A stretch of DNA of 64,000 nt, taken from contig CP064999.1 in NCBI GenBank assembly GCA_016700115.1, positions 4,831,501 through 4,895,500 on the forward strand, given 5' to 3'. This document shows positions 54,145 to 62,443 of this stretch, piece by piece. The notes under the pieces are model-generated. The model worked only from the letters and a program-made list of their open reading frames with translations. It ran no database searches and had not been told where the DNA came from. Origin of the DNA: Sphingobacteriales bacterium. Lineage in GTDB: Bacteria > Bacteroidota > Bacteroidia > Chitinophagales > UBA2359. Within the stretch, counting starts at the first letter, position 1; every line of letters begins with the position of its first letter. The position numbers and the translations under genes were made by a program.

Positions 54145-56331
54145 CTATCGCTTGTTAAACCTCGGTGGGTCTTGACGTTTTTCGCGGGGTTCTCTACCAT
54201 CTGTGTTTGTACCTTCAGGTTTTGGTAATAACACTTTCATGCTGAGTTTAAACTTGCCGGTTCTGTCGTCAACACCAATCAGTTTAACCTGAATAATATC
54301 TCCTTCTTTCATAACACCATCCAGGTTTTCCAAACGGGTATGAGCTACTTCTGAAATATGGAGCAATCCCTCTTTGCCGGGCATAAACTCAACAAATGCG
54401 CCATAAGGCATTATGCTTTTAACTTTTGCTTCATAGACTTCTCCAACTTCCGGAGTAGAAGCAATCGCCCTAATTCTCATCACTGCTGCATCTAAAGAGG
54501 CTTTGTCAGAACCGTAAATCAACACTTCGCCTTTTCCGTTTTCTTTCTCCTCAATATTGATAGTCGTTTTGGTTTCACGCTGCATCTCCTGAATTACTTT
54601 TCCGCCAGGACCAATTACAGCACCAATAAATTCTTTGTCTATCATTAGTTTCACAATACGAGGTGCATGAGGCTTTAAATCCGGTCTGGGCTGAGACATA
54701 ACTTCGTTCATGGCCTGAAGTATATGTAATCGTCCGTCTCTTGCCTGATACAATGCTTTTCTTAAAACATCAGAAGAAAGACCGTCAATCTTTATGTCCA
54801 TTTGTACGCCACAAATTCCATTGACAGTACCGGTTACTTTGAAGTCCATATCTCCAAGATGGTCTTCATCGCCTAAAATATCTGACAATACTGCAAAGCG
54901 ATTTCCATCGCTGATAAGTCCCATCGCAATTCCAGACACTCCACTTTTAATTTGAATACCAGCATCCATCAAAGCTAACGAACCAGCACAAACAGTAGCC
55001 ATTGAACTTGAACCGTTTGACTCTAAAATATCTGATACAATCCTGATGGTATATAGATTTTCGTCCTGATTGGGCAATACTTGTTTTAAGGAGCGCATAG
55101 CAAGATTGCCATGTCCAACCTCTCTCCGTCCGGGGCCTCTCATTGGTTTAACCTCTCCGGTTGAAAAAGCCGGGAAATTATAGTGCAGTAAAAACTTGGA
55201 ATATTCCAATCCGGCAGCTTTATCCAGCATTTGTTCGTCTTGTTTAGTACCCAGCGTAACGGTAGTCAGTGATTGTGTTTCACCACGACAAAACAAAGCA
55301 GAGCCATGAGGGGCGGGGAGATAATCTACCTTTATCATTAAGGGACGAATTTCGTGAGTTTTGCGCCCATCTAAACGTAACCCTTCATCCAAAATCATAT
55401 TGCGAACAATATCTCTATGCAGTTCTTCCAGATATTCTTCCGCCTTATTTATAGTTTCTGCTTCGGCTTCTTCGCCTAATGATTCCAAGAAAGAAGCTTC
55501 AACAAGTTTAAACTGCTCTTTTCTTTCATGTTTTCCTGAACCGGATTTTACTATATCTTTGATTTTAGCTTCTGCAAACTGAATAACCTGTTGTTTCAGG
55601 TTCTCGTCCACTTCCGGCATAGAGGGTATTTCCCGTTTAGGTTTACCGCAAAGTGCGGCTAATTCCAACTGTGCCTTACATTGTTTTTTTATAGCTTCGT
55701 GGGCAAGCTCAATGGCTTGGACTAAATCGTCCTCACTACATTCAATGGCTTCGCCTTCAACCATCACAATATTTTGTTCTGTGGCGGCAACCATAATATC
55801 CATATCGGCAAGAGCCATTTCGGAAACAGAAGGATTTATGACAAAATTACCGTCAATTCTGGCAACCCTTACTTCTGATAGAGGTCCTGCAAAGGGAATG
55901 TCGGATATGGTAATCGCTGTAGAAGCTGCTAATCCCGCAAGGCTATCGGCCATCACTTCTTTATCTCCTGAAATTAACCAAACAATTACCTGAGTTTCGT
56001 AATAATAATTGTCCGGAAATAAGGGTCTTAATGCGCGGTCAATTAGCCTGCTGATTAGAATTTCGTAATCGGAAAGTCTTGCTTCTCTTTTGAGAAACCC
56101 GCCGGGAATGCGTCCGGAAGAGGCGAATTTTTCCTGATAATCCACCGATAGCGGGAAAAAATTGGCGGTCGGAGATTTTTCTTTATTAGAAACAACGGTG
56201 GCTAACAATACGGTGTTCCCTTGACGAACAAGTACGGCCCCATCGGCTTGTCTGGCTAAAGTTCCGGTTTCGAGTGTTATTTCGCGTCCGTCATCTAATT
56301 TAATAGATGTTGTAAATGTGTTCCAACTCAT
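54145..56331 (-). CDS. pnp: Polynucleotide phosphorylase
   Basis: 728 aa. Two RNase PH domains (ETGTLARQADGAVLVRQGNT in the first; FCRGETQSLTTVTLGTKQD and GSSSMATVCAGSLALMDAG in the second) are followed by a KH domain (IGPGGKVIQEMQRET) and an S1 domain (MPYGAFVEFMPGKEGLLHIS). It degrades RNA from the 3' end with phosphate and belongs to RNA turnover. It follows rpsO on the minus strand, a conserved pair, with a hairpin between them. Confidence 0.97.
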   Translation of the reverse strand: MSWNTFTTSIKLDDGREITLETGTLARQADGAVLVRQGNTVLLATVVSNKEKSPTANFFPLSVDYQEKFASSGRIPGGFLKREARLSDYEILISRLIDRALRPLFPDNYYYETQVIVWLISGDKEVMADSLAGLAASTAITISDIPFAGPLSEVRVARIDGNFVINPSVSEMALADMDIMVAATEQNIVMVEGEAIECSEDDLVQAIELAHEAIKKQCKAQLELAALCGKPKREIPSMPEVDENLKQQVIQFAEAKIKDIVKSGSGKHERKEQFKLVEASFLESLGEEAEAETINKAEEYLEELHRDIVRNMILDEGLRLDGRKTHEIRPLMIKVDYLPAPHGSALFCRGETQSLTTVTLGTKQDEQMLDKAAGLEYSKFLLHYNFPAFSTGEVKPMRGPGRREVGHGNLAMRSLKQVLPNQDENLYTIRIVSDILESNGSSSMATVCAGSLALMDAGIQIKSGVSGIAMGLISDGNRFAVLSDILGDEDHLGDMDFKVTGTVNGICGVQMDIKIDGLSSDVLRKALYQARDGRLHILQAMNEVMSQPRPDLKPHAPRIVKLMIDKEFIGAVIGPGGKVIQEMQRETKTTINIEEKENGKGEVLIYGSDKASLDAAVMRIRAIASTPEVGEVYEAKVKSIMPYGAFVEFMPGKEGLLHISEVAHTRLENLDGVMKEGDIIQVKLIGVDDRTGKFKLSMKVLLPKPEGTNTDGREPREKRQDPPRFNKR

Positions 56332-56439
56332 ATAAGATGTTTGCTTTTTAGTCTGATTTGATAAAAGAAAGGCATATCAACTTGTCTTGCCATGGAATTG
56401 GTGAAATAAGAATTATTCAAGTGATTATGCTTTGGAAAG

Positions 56440-56489
56440 CCCGGGGATAAAACAAATAAAGAGAGAAACGATAACGCTCCTCTCTTTAT
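56440..56489 (-). terminator. Hairpin between rpsO and pnp
   Basis: ATAAAGAGAG (56456-56465) and CTCTCTTTAT (56480-56489) form a perfect 10-bp stem with a 14-nt loop. On the minus strand it is followed by TTTGTTTTAT. It may end part of the rpsO transcripts or be an RNA-processing site, as this intergenic region is in other bacteria. Confidence 0.65.
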
Positions 56490-56502
56490 GTTTTTGAAAA
56501 AG

Positions 56503-56781
56503 CTATTTACGAAGGTCGAGGCTTTGGATAAGCGCTCTGTATCGGTTAATGTCTTTTTTCTTGATATATGCCAGCAACTTGCGTCTTTGACCTACCAAAC
56601 GCAACAAAGCCCTTCGGGTTGAATGGTCTTTTTTGTTGGTTTGAAGGTGTTTGGAAAGATGCGCAATGCGTCTGGTAAATAACGCGACTTGACCATCAGC
56701 CGAACCGGTGTTGTTTTCTGCACCACCGAACTCTTTAAATAGCTTTTGCTGTTCTTCACTTGAAAGATAAGTGTATCCCAT
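56503..56781 (-). CDS. rpsO: 30S ribosomal protein S15
   Basis: 92 aa, normal length. It has GSADGQVALFTRRIAHLSKH and the C-terminal RRALLRLVGQRRKLLAYIKK, both S15 signatures. It binds the 16S rRNA central domain early in assembly. It is first of the rpsO-pnp pair, with its own promoter at 56827-56855. Confidence 0.97.
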   Translation of the reverse strand: MGYTYLSSEEQQKLFKEFGGAENNTGSADGQVALFTRRIAHLSKHLQTNKKDHSTRRALLRLVGQRRKLLAYIKKKDINRYRALIQSLDLRK

Positions 56782-56826
56782 AAAGCTTTTACCAATTAAT
56801 TATTGTGAATAAATGAAAAATGCCCG

Positions 56827-56855
56827 CAAAAGTAAGGATTTTTTTGCTTAACAAA
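56827..56855 (-). promoter_or_regulatory. Promoter of rpsO
   Basis: On the minus strand TTTG (56855-56852) and TACTTTTG (56834-56827), 21 bp start to start, about 45 bp before the start codon. Confidence 0.5.
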
Positions 56856-56897
56856 AAAGAAATAGTGCTTGATATAAATTACAAAAGAAAAAATTTC

Positions 56898-58103
56898 TTA
56901 AAATCCGATATAAAACCCCGAATTTTGCTTGGAAAGTTCTTTCATAAAAACAACGGCAGCGTTTGTAGAAGACTGATTTCTAAATTCAGCACCCACCCCT
57001 AAACAGTTGATTGTCTTTTTTCCGGTATTGGTACTTTTCACAAAGCTCAATACATCATTGATGTCTTCATCAATACATTCGTTGCCGATAATTTTTGTGG
57101 GAGCGCCGTCTGAAACAAAAACTATGGTTCCGGCTTCCGAGTAATTAGAAGCGGTCAAAACAAATTCCAATGCCTGCCTGCTTGGCGTACAACCATAAGC
57201 CTTAATTTCATTAATAAACTTATAGATGTCGTATTTGCTGTTGGTGCTTATTGGAGTGAGTTTTCCATATTTGAAGTAATAATGTTCTTCCTTAGTGTTC
57301 GGAAAAACGACAACATCAACCTTGTAGGTATTGTCGAGATTTGCAATCATCATTTTAATTCCGGCCTTTACCTCATCTAATTTCTGAGGCTCAGGGTTAT
57401 CATCCATACTGCCCGAACGGTCAATGACAAACACGATGTTTTTGTCGTTATATTCAACCCCTACCCTTTCTTTATATTCCGTGATTTCTTTTTGTTGTTT
57501 TTCAATCGTTTCTTTGGCGTTTTTGAGCTGCTCTTTCAGCTTTTCAATTTCAACTTTAAGTGTTTCTACTTCGGAGGTTTTTTGGGTCAGTTCGTTTGTT
57601 ACCTGCGTTTTTTCTACCTCACATTTAGCCAACTGATTTCGAAGATCTTCAATCTGCTTTTCTAACTGTTTAACAATGGAATCGTGATTTTCTAATCTGT
57701 TTTTCAGGTCTTCTACTTCTTTTTGCAATTTGGTCACCTTTTCCTGCAAATCAGTCCGTTGCTTGTCACAGGTTATCAATTTATCTTGTAATAACTTTAC
57801 CTCTTCCTGTAAATCAATAATCGTCTGATTTAATTTTTGAGACTGTGCTTCCAATTGTTCAAACTTAGCCTGATATTTTACAAGTTCAGCCGTAGGTACA
57901 GAACGTTTCAGTTCCTGAATCATATCCTGAATTTCTTTTGCATCTACCTTTAATTCTTTGATTTGTTCCAATTCCTTCAGAGCGATTTTAATATCTCCGC
58001 TTAGTTTGGGGATGATCACAAAAATGATAAGGATGGCACCTAAAGCTCCTGAAAGGAGGTCGAGCATGGAAAGATTAAATACATTTACTTCTTTGCGAGC
58101 CAT
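56898..58103 (-). CDS. Membrane-anchored coiled-coil protein with C-terminal vWA domain
   Basis: 401 aa. One N-terminal membrane helix (NLSMLDLLSGALGAILIIFV) has an Asp at its start, resembling the N-terminus of MotB/ExbD-type proteins. A long coiled coil (about 35-215, heptads of Leu/Glu/Lys) leads to a von Willebrand A domain (about 220-401). The MIDAS is intact in form: DRSGSMDD, then a Thr in GCTPSRQ, then Asp in FVSDGAP. The vWA part would be periplasmic if the helix is an ordinary anchor. No MotA/ExbB partner gene is adjacent. It is divergent from a PP2C phosphatase over a 338-bp gap, and the two may be functionally linked. Confidence 0.85.
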   Translation of the reverse strand: MARKEVNVFNLSMLDLLSGALGAILIIFVIIPKLSGDIKIALKELEQIKELKVDAKEIQDMIQELKRSVPTAELVKYQAKFEQLEAQSQKLNQTIIDLQEEVKLLQDKLITCDKQRTDLQEKVTKLQKEVEDLKNRLENHDSIVKQLEKQIEDLRNQLAKCEVEKTQVTNELTQKTSEVETLKVEIEKLKEQLKNAKETIEKQQKEITEYKERVGVEYNDKNIVFVIDRSGSMDDNPEPQKLDEVKAGIKMMIANLDNTYKVDVVVFPNTKEEHYYFKYGKLTPISTNSKYDIYKFINEIKAYGCTPSRQALEFVLTASNYSEAGTIVFVSDGAPTKIIGNECIDEDINDVLSFVKSTNTGKKTINCLGVGAEFRNQSSTNAAVVFMKELSKQNSGFYIGF

Positions 58104-58441
58104 GAAGGATGATTGGGGAATTATTTAAATTGATGAACAAGATGAAGCCTATCTCACCGCAATATTAGTACATCGGCCAATAACGGGAACAATTTTTGAC
58201 AAACATTTGTAAAAAATAACCCGATTTAAGAGGTTAAGATGCAGAAATTGATGTTTTTACCGTTCTTACAACGGAGTTTGAACAGGTAAATTTTGCAATG
58301 ATAAAAAGTATAGAGTATTTGACCTAAATTTGTTGCTTTGCCGACGATTAAAAATAAATATTCTGTACTTATATTGCCCTTGCAAATTTTACTAACCCGA
58401 AATAGTTTGTTTCGATTATTCAATAGTTTACATAAGAGCGC
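58104..58441. other. Divergent control region between the vWA and PP2C genes
   Basis: 338 bp that must hold both promoters. I see no full -33/-7 pair; TAGTTTG-like bases near 58405 are only a partial match. There is no gene or strong hairpin. Confidence 0.5.
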
Positions 58442-59839
58442 ATGTCTATAATTCTTCATCCTCCTGTTTTTTTGCACGAAAAAGGTAAACGTAAAAACAA
58501 TCAAGATGCTATTTATCCTGTAGCAGAAGCAGCAACAGCACTCGACCGTTTATTCATGGTTTGTGATGGTGTTGGAGGGGCAAGTAAAGGTGAAGTTGCC
58601 TCCCGGATGGTTTGTGATTTGTTTCACGCATATTTTAACGAGCATGGAACAAGTCATGTGGACGAAAAATTTATTGCCAATGCTTTGAAATTTGCCGAAG
58701 AAAAACTGACCGAATATACTTCGGCAGACGAAGAGGCTAACAATATGTCAACCACTTTAACCTTGTTGTATTTTGACGATATCCAAAACAAAGCACTTGT
58801 TTCGTGGTGTGGAGACAGCCGGATTTATCATATCAGAAACGGGGAGGTGATTTTTGTATCCGAAGACCATTCATTGGTGCAAGAGTTGGTGAAGCGCGGA
58901 GAACTGACGATGGAAGAAGCACAAACCCACCCTCAAAAAAACATCATTCTCCGGGCTATTTCCGGCACAGATGCCCCAACCAAAGCAGATGTTGTGGAAA
59001 TTACCGATGTTCAGGCAAATGATTATTTCCTGCTTTGCAGTGATGGAATATTAGAAGGAGTTGACCAACGATTGTTGCTTACTTTGTTAAACAATTCAAA
59101 TGCTGACATCAACAAGGTACGTGAACATATTTATACCCTTTGTCTGGAAAACTCACGGGATAATTTTTCAATGTATTTAATTCAGGTACAGGAAGTTACA
59201 AAAGCTGCACGCAAATCGGGTATCACCAAAATATTGACTCACAACAGCAGTAAAACGACCAAATCACCTGCTGCCACCAATCAATTTTTGGACGAAAAAA
59301 CCCGAAAAATAGTGTTCATCTTTGCAGGAGTAGCTGTATTGGCCTTGTTGTTACTTTTTACTTTCGGAAACCACAAAACAAAAGCAGATATAGAATATCA
59401 GGATTCTTTGAATCAAGCAAAACAGATGCTTCTTACGCCGGACAGCGTTGAAATTGCCAAACGCATATTGTTGGATTTGGAAATTGATTATCCGAATAAA
59501 AAGAACGAAATTGAAGCTATCCTGCTCGAAATTGCAAAAAATGAAGAATTGGCCCGTTTTGAACAGGAAAATGCTATTAAATTACAAACGTTGATAGATT
59601 CAATAAACACCAACGTTTCCAAAAGCAAATTAGATGAACTGAAGGCTGACAGTGCTTATTTTGTAAAAATCAAAGAAAGTAAAGACATCAGGAATTTAGA
59701 TACTTTATTATACAAGCTAAAAGATAAGAACCCTTCGCAAACTCCTTCAAACCCTGTCTCTCTACCTGCACAAAATAACGGCACTTCTAATCCAAACAGC
59801 AAAGACGCTAAAAACAAAAAGGAAAATTACAACAAGTAA
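58442..59839 (+). CDS. PP2C-type Ser/Thr phosphatase with membrane helix and extra domain
   Basis: 465 aa. The PPM/PP2C domain (1-250) has RKNNQDAIYPV, the metal Asp in VCDGVGGASKGEVAS, VSWCGDSRIYHIRNGE, LLCSDGILEGV and SRDNFSMYLIQV. One membrane helix (VFIFAGVAVLALLLLFTFG) follows near 290-310, then an outer helical domain of about 150 residues with a Pro/Asn/Lys-rich tail. It would remove phosphate from Ser/Thr in the cytoplasm while sensing something outside through the C-terminal part. No Hanks-type kinase gene is in the window. Confidence 0.9.
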   Translation: MSIILHPPVFLHEKGKRKNNQDAIYPVAEAATALDRLFMVCDGVGGASKGEVASRMVCDLFHAYFNEHGTSHVDEKFIANALKFAEEKLTEYTSADEEANNMSTTLTLLYFDDIQNKALVSWCGDSRIYHIRNGEVIFVSEDHSLVQELVKRGELTMEEAQTHPQKNIILRAISGTDAPTKADVVEITDVQANDYFLLCSDGILEGVDQRLLLTLLNNSNADINKVREHIYTLCLENSRDNFSMYLIQVQEVTKAARKSGITKILTHNSSKTTKSPAATNQFLDEKTRKIVFIFAGVAVLALLLLFTFGNHKTKADIEYQDSLNQAKQMLLTPDSVEIAKRILLDLEIDYPNKKNEIEAILLEIAKNEELARFEQENAIKLQTLIDSINTNVSKSKLDELKADSAYFVKIKESKDIRNLDTLLYKLKDKNPSQTPSNPVSLPAQNNGTSNPNSKDAKNKKENYNK

Positions 59840-59933
59840 TCTTAATCTGTTTGTCTTTGAGTATGTCTGTACAACCCCTAACTGTTCTTATTCATCTTAT
59901 CTGTTTTCATGTTTAACATATCCGGCATTTTCC

Positions 59934-60521
59934 ATGAAGGTAATGATATTAATATCGGTGTTTCAGGTTTTATTGTTGCTTCAAAACTGCAAACCTGCCG
60001 AAACTGTCCCTGAATTAGAGGTCATTAGCAGTGAAATCAGTTTCAAAAAAAATGATGAGGGAATCAATCTGGCTTATTATGGCGATAAGCCTTTTACCGG
60101 TATCATCTATACTGAATATCCGGACGGCAAACGTTTTGTTCAAAAATCATTTGTCAAAGGACTTGAAGAGGGGAAATGGGATATTTTTTACCCAAACGGC
60201 AATAAGATGAAAACCGGAAATATTGTCAATGGTGTTAAAGAAGGCATTGTTTACGAATGGTGGGAAAACGGAAATCAGAAAAACAAACAGCCTTTTAAAA
60301 ATGGCAAAAAACATGGCACCTGGGAAGCATGGTATGAAAACGGGGCGAAACAAACCACTCGTGATTTTGATAATGACCTGTTAAACGGGAAAGTTATAGT
60401 TTGGGATTCATTGGGAAAACTAACCAAAGAATACCAATACAAAAACGGTCAGATGGTAAACCGCGACTATCATTCGTCAAAAGAAGGACAAATGCCGGAG
60501 ATGCCTCATATAGAAAAGTAA
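59934..60521 (+). CDS. MORN-repeat (YwqK-like) lipoprotein
   Basis: 195 aa. The N-terminal signal (MILISVFQVLLLLQNC) ends in a lipobox-like LQNC with Cys 18. It has at least five MORN_2-type repeats (FTGIIYTEYPDGKRFVQKSF, EGKWDIFYPNGNKMKTG, HGTWEAWYENGAKQT). Such proteins are sometimes annotated as YwqK-type antitoxins, but a lipid-anchored form is more likely an envelope protein of unknown role. It lies 94 bp after PP2C in the same direction and may be co-transcribed. Confidence 0.82.
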   Translation: MKVMILISVFQVLLLLQNCKPAETVPELEVISSEISFKKNDEGINLAYYGDKPFTGIIYTEYPDGKRFVQKSFVKGLEEGKWDIFYPNGNKMKTGNIVNGVKEGIVYEWWENGNQKNKQPFKNGKKHGTWEAWYENGAKQTTRDFDNDLLNGKVIVWDSLGKLTKEYQYKNGQMVNRDYHSSKEGQMPEMPHIEK

Positions 60522-60532
60522 GCCGCCTCCAT

Positions 60533-61459
60533 TTGAAACCTTCAATCCCTCAATATTCTGTTGTAGTTCCGGTTTATCGCGGAGTTGCCACGCTTGCTGT
60601 ACTGACGCGGCAACTGGTAGCTTTTTTTCAGAATGATGGGTTAAGTTTTGAAATCATTTTTGTCTATGACTGTGGAAATGATAACTCCTGGAATATTCTG
60701 AAAGAGATAAAAGCCCGTTTTCCTGAAGTAGTCAATCTGGTGCGACTTTCCCGAAACACCGGACAACACACCGCAACTTTATGCGGATTTACCGTTGCAC
60801 AAGGAAAGTTCATCATCACCATGGATGAAGATTTACAACATCCGCCTCATCAAATAGCCCGCTTGATTGAAACACAAAAGTCCGGTAATTTCGATTTGGT
60901 GTATGGCCTTTACCAAAACAGACAGCACCATTTTTTCAGGAATATAGCCGCACAAGTTTTTGCTAAACTTATTTCGATTTTTATTCCCCATCTTCATCCG
61001 CATATCACCTCTTTCAGATTGGTTAAGTCTGTTTTTGCACGTCATGCTGCTTTGATGCAAACGCCTTATCCTTTTGTTGACGGACATTTTGCCAAACTCA
61101 ATGCAAAAACAGGGAGTTGTTTGGTCGAACATCAGCTCCCTAATCTCGAAAGGGGAAGCACTTATAATTTGTGCCGTTTGATAGTTCATGCTTTCGGAAT
61201 TTTGTCGGGATATACTAAACTTCCGTTTTATTTGCTGATTATTTCTTTACTGTCAGGTACTATTTTAGGTTGGCATATTTTGAAACATACGGTCTCTTTC
61301 TTTAATGCCCTGAAGCAAAATAATTTTATGTTTTTGGTTTTTTTTCTGTTCAGCCTGACAATCCTCCTCTCTTCCATCATTCTTTTGTGGCGATATGTAA
61401 ACACAAAACATAGAAGTTATCCGATTGCGGGTACTTTTTTGTCCGTTAGTCGTTTTTGA
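60533..61459 (+). CDS. Glycosyltransferase family 2, DPM/GtrB-like
   Basis: About 309 aa from TTG 60533, 11 bp after the MORN gene. The GT-A domain begins YSVVVPVYRGVATL and has IIFVYDCGNDNSW, LSRNTGQHTATLCGF and the metal motif MDEDLQHPP. Two membrane helices (LPFYLLIISLLSGTILGW and FLVFFLFSLTILLSSIILLW) close the protein. This layout fits enzymes that load a sugar on a polyprenyl phosphate, or ArnC-like enzymes. An upstream in-frame ATG at 60401 would run deep through the MORN gene and is unlikely. The 3' end abuts a 41-bp tandem array. Confidence 0.88.
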   Translation: MKPSIPQYSVVVPVYRGVATLAVLTRQLVAFFQNDGLSFEIIFVYDCGNDNSWNILKEIKARFPEVVNLVRLSRNTGQHTATLCGFTVAQGKFIITMDEDLQHPPHQIARLIETQKSGNFDLVYGLYQNRQHHFFRNIAAQVFAKLISIFIPHLHPHITSFRLVKSVFARHAALMQTPYPFVDGHFAKLNAKTGSCLVEHQLPNLERGSTYNLCRLIVHAFGILSGYTKLPFYLLIISLLSGTILGWHILKHTVSFFNALKQNNFMFLVFFLFSLTILLSSIILLWRYVNTKHRSYPIAGTFLSVSRF

Positions 61460-61861
61460 AAAAATCAAAACGCCTCAAAGTGTTACGCGGAGGCATTTCC
61501 AAAAATCAAAACGCCTCAAAGTGTTACGCGGAGGCATTTCCAAAAATCAAAACACCTCAAAGTGTTACGCGGAGGCATTTCCAAAAATCAAAACACCTCA
61601 AAGTGTTACGCGGAGGCATTTCCAAAAATCAAAACGCCTCAAAGTGTTACGCGGAGGCATTTCCAAAAATCAAAACACCTCAAAGTGTTACGCGGAGGCA
61701 TTTCCAAAAATCAAAACGGTTTAACGCTTTATATTTGAAGTAATTTGTAAATATTATCTTCAATTCCCTGAATTTTATCTTGATTACTTTTTCATAACCT
61801 GAGTTAGCATAAAAATTCTACACGTATCACTTATTTGTTAATCTACATAAGGTTCCATCAG
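61460..61861. other. Gene-free region with a 41-bp array
   Basis: 402 bp. The first 257 bp are the tandem repeats listed separately. The rest is AT-rich and shows nothing I recognise. Confidence 0.7.
61471..61716. repeat. 41-bp tandem array, 6 copies, each with a hairpin
   Basis: Six units start at 61471, 61512, 61553, 61594, 61635 and 61676. Each has GCCTC (or ACCTC), a 13-nt loop AAAGTGTTACGCG, GAGGC, and then the linker ATTTCCAAAAATCAAAA. The only clear difference between units is CGCCTC against CACCTC (copies 3, 4 and 6). The near identity suggests recent expansion. The array starts 11 bp after the GT2 stop codon. Confidence 0.95.
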
Positions 61862-62335
61862 TTACACATAAATATTTAGGCTGTTTCCCTCAATTTTAAA
61901 ATACCCCTTTCCGCCCGTTGTTTGGTCAGCAACTACCTTATTGCCGATAAACTGAATCGTTTCCTCTCTTTTTGCAATTGGTATTCCGGTATGTTTCTCC
62001 CAGTTTTGGGGTGAAGGCAGGTCTATACAAACGACACAGTTCCCACCGCCAAATTCATAGTATAAAGCAAATCTTGAATGAACGCTTTGGTATTGTACAT
62101 AACCGCTTCTTCCTTCGTTTTTGTAGGATATAGTCGGAGTGCCTTTTGAATTTGAACGAAAGAATTTGAAAAAATCCGGATTATTCCTCAGCGTTAATTT
62201 GATATTGTGATAGAGTATGGTCAGAATAAAAGTGGCAGCTATTAATAACCAAAAAGATTTAGAATTTTTGAGTTCATTTGGAATAAATGGGGTATATAAT
62301 AAAAATAGACAGGGGAAAACCAAGATGGAGTTCAT
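61862..62335 (-). CDS. Hypothetical membrane protein
   Basis: 157 aa that I do not recognise. Two hydrophobic helices at the N-terminus (ILVFPCLFLLYTPFIP and FWLLIAATFILTILYH) are followed by a soluble part of about 110 residues rich in beta-strand pattern (SGYVQYQSVHSRFALYYEFG, then GGKGYFKIEGNSLNIYV). The soluble part may bind a ligand or lipid. It is downstream of a large secreted protein on the same strand, separated by a hairpin and a TAnnTTTG box, so it is probably its own unit. Confidence 0.65.
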   Translation of the reverse strand: MNSILVFPCLFLLYTPFIPNELKNSKSFWLLIAATFILTILYHNIKLTLRNNPDFFKFFRSNSKGTPTISYKNEGRSGYVQYQSVHSRFALYYEFGGGNCVVCIDLPSPQNWEKHTGIPIAKREETIQFIGNKVVADQTTGGKGYFKIEGNSLNIYV

Positions 62336-62375
62336 ACAAACAAAATTGAGGATTTTAAAATTTGGGTTTAAAATA

Positions 62376-62383
62376 CAAAAGTA
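62376..62383 (-). promoter_or_regulatory. Possible -7 box of the small membrane protein gene
   Basis: The minus strand reads TACTTTTG, about 40 bp before the start codon and directly after the upstream hairpin. No clear -33 box. Confidence 0.35.
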
Positions 62384-62414
62384 AGGGCAGCAAGATTAAA
62401 AAACCGGCTGCCCT
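62384..62414 (-). terminator. Hairpin after the secreted Ig-like protein gene
   Basis: AGGGCAGC (62384-62391) and GCTGCCCT (62407-62414) form a perfect 8-bp stem with a 15-nt loop. The minus-strand tail TTACTTTTG is only partly T-rich, so this is a weak terminator at best. Confidence 0.5.
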
Positions 62415-62443
62415 GAGAGGAAAAACACACTAATAAGCCTTAC

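Noticed and set aside
60401..60532. N-terminal extension of the GT2 glycosyltransferase from ATG 60401
   Set aside because: It lies inside the MORN gene in another frame, is basic and not conserved-looking, and the GT fold starts right after TTG 60533.
61425..61743. Two open frames through the 41-bp array
   Set aside because: Same sequence read in overlapping frames; the repeats and hairpins explain it. No protein-like composition.
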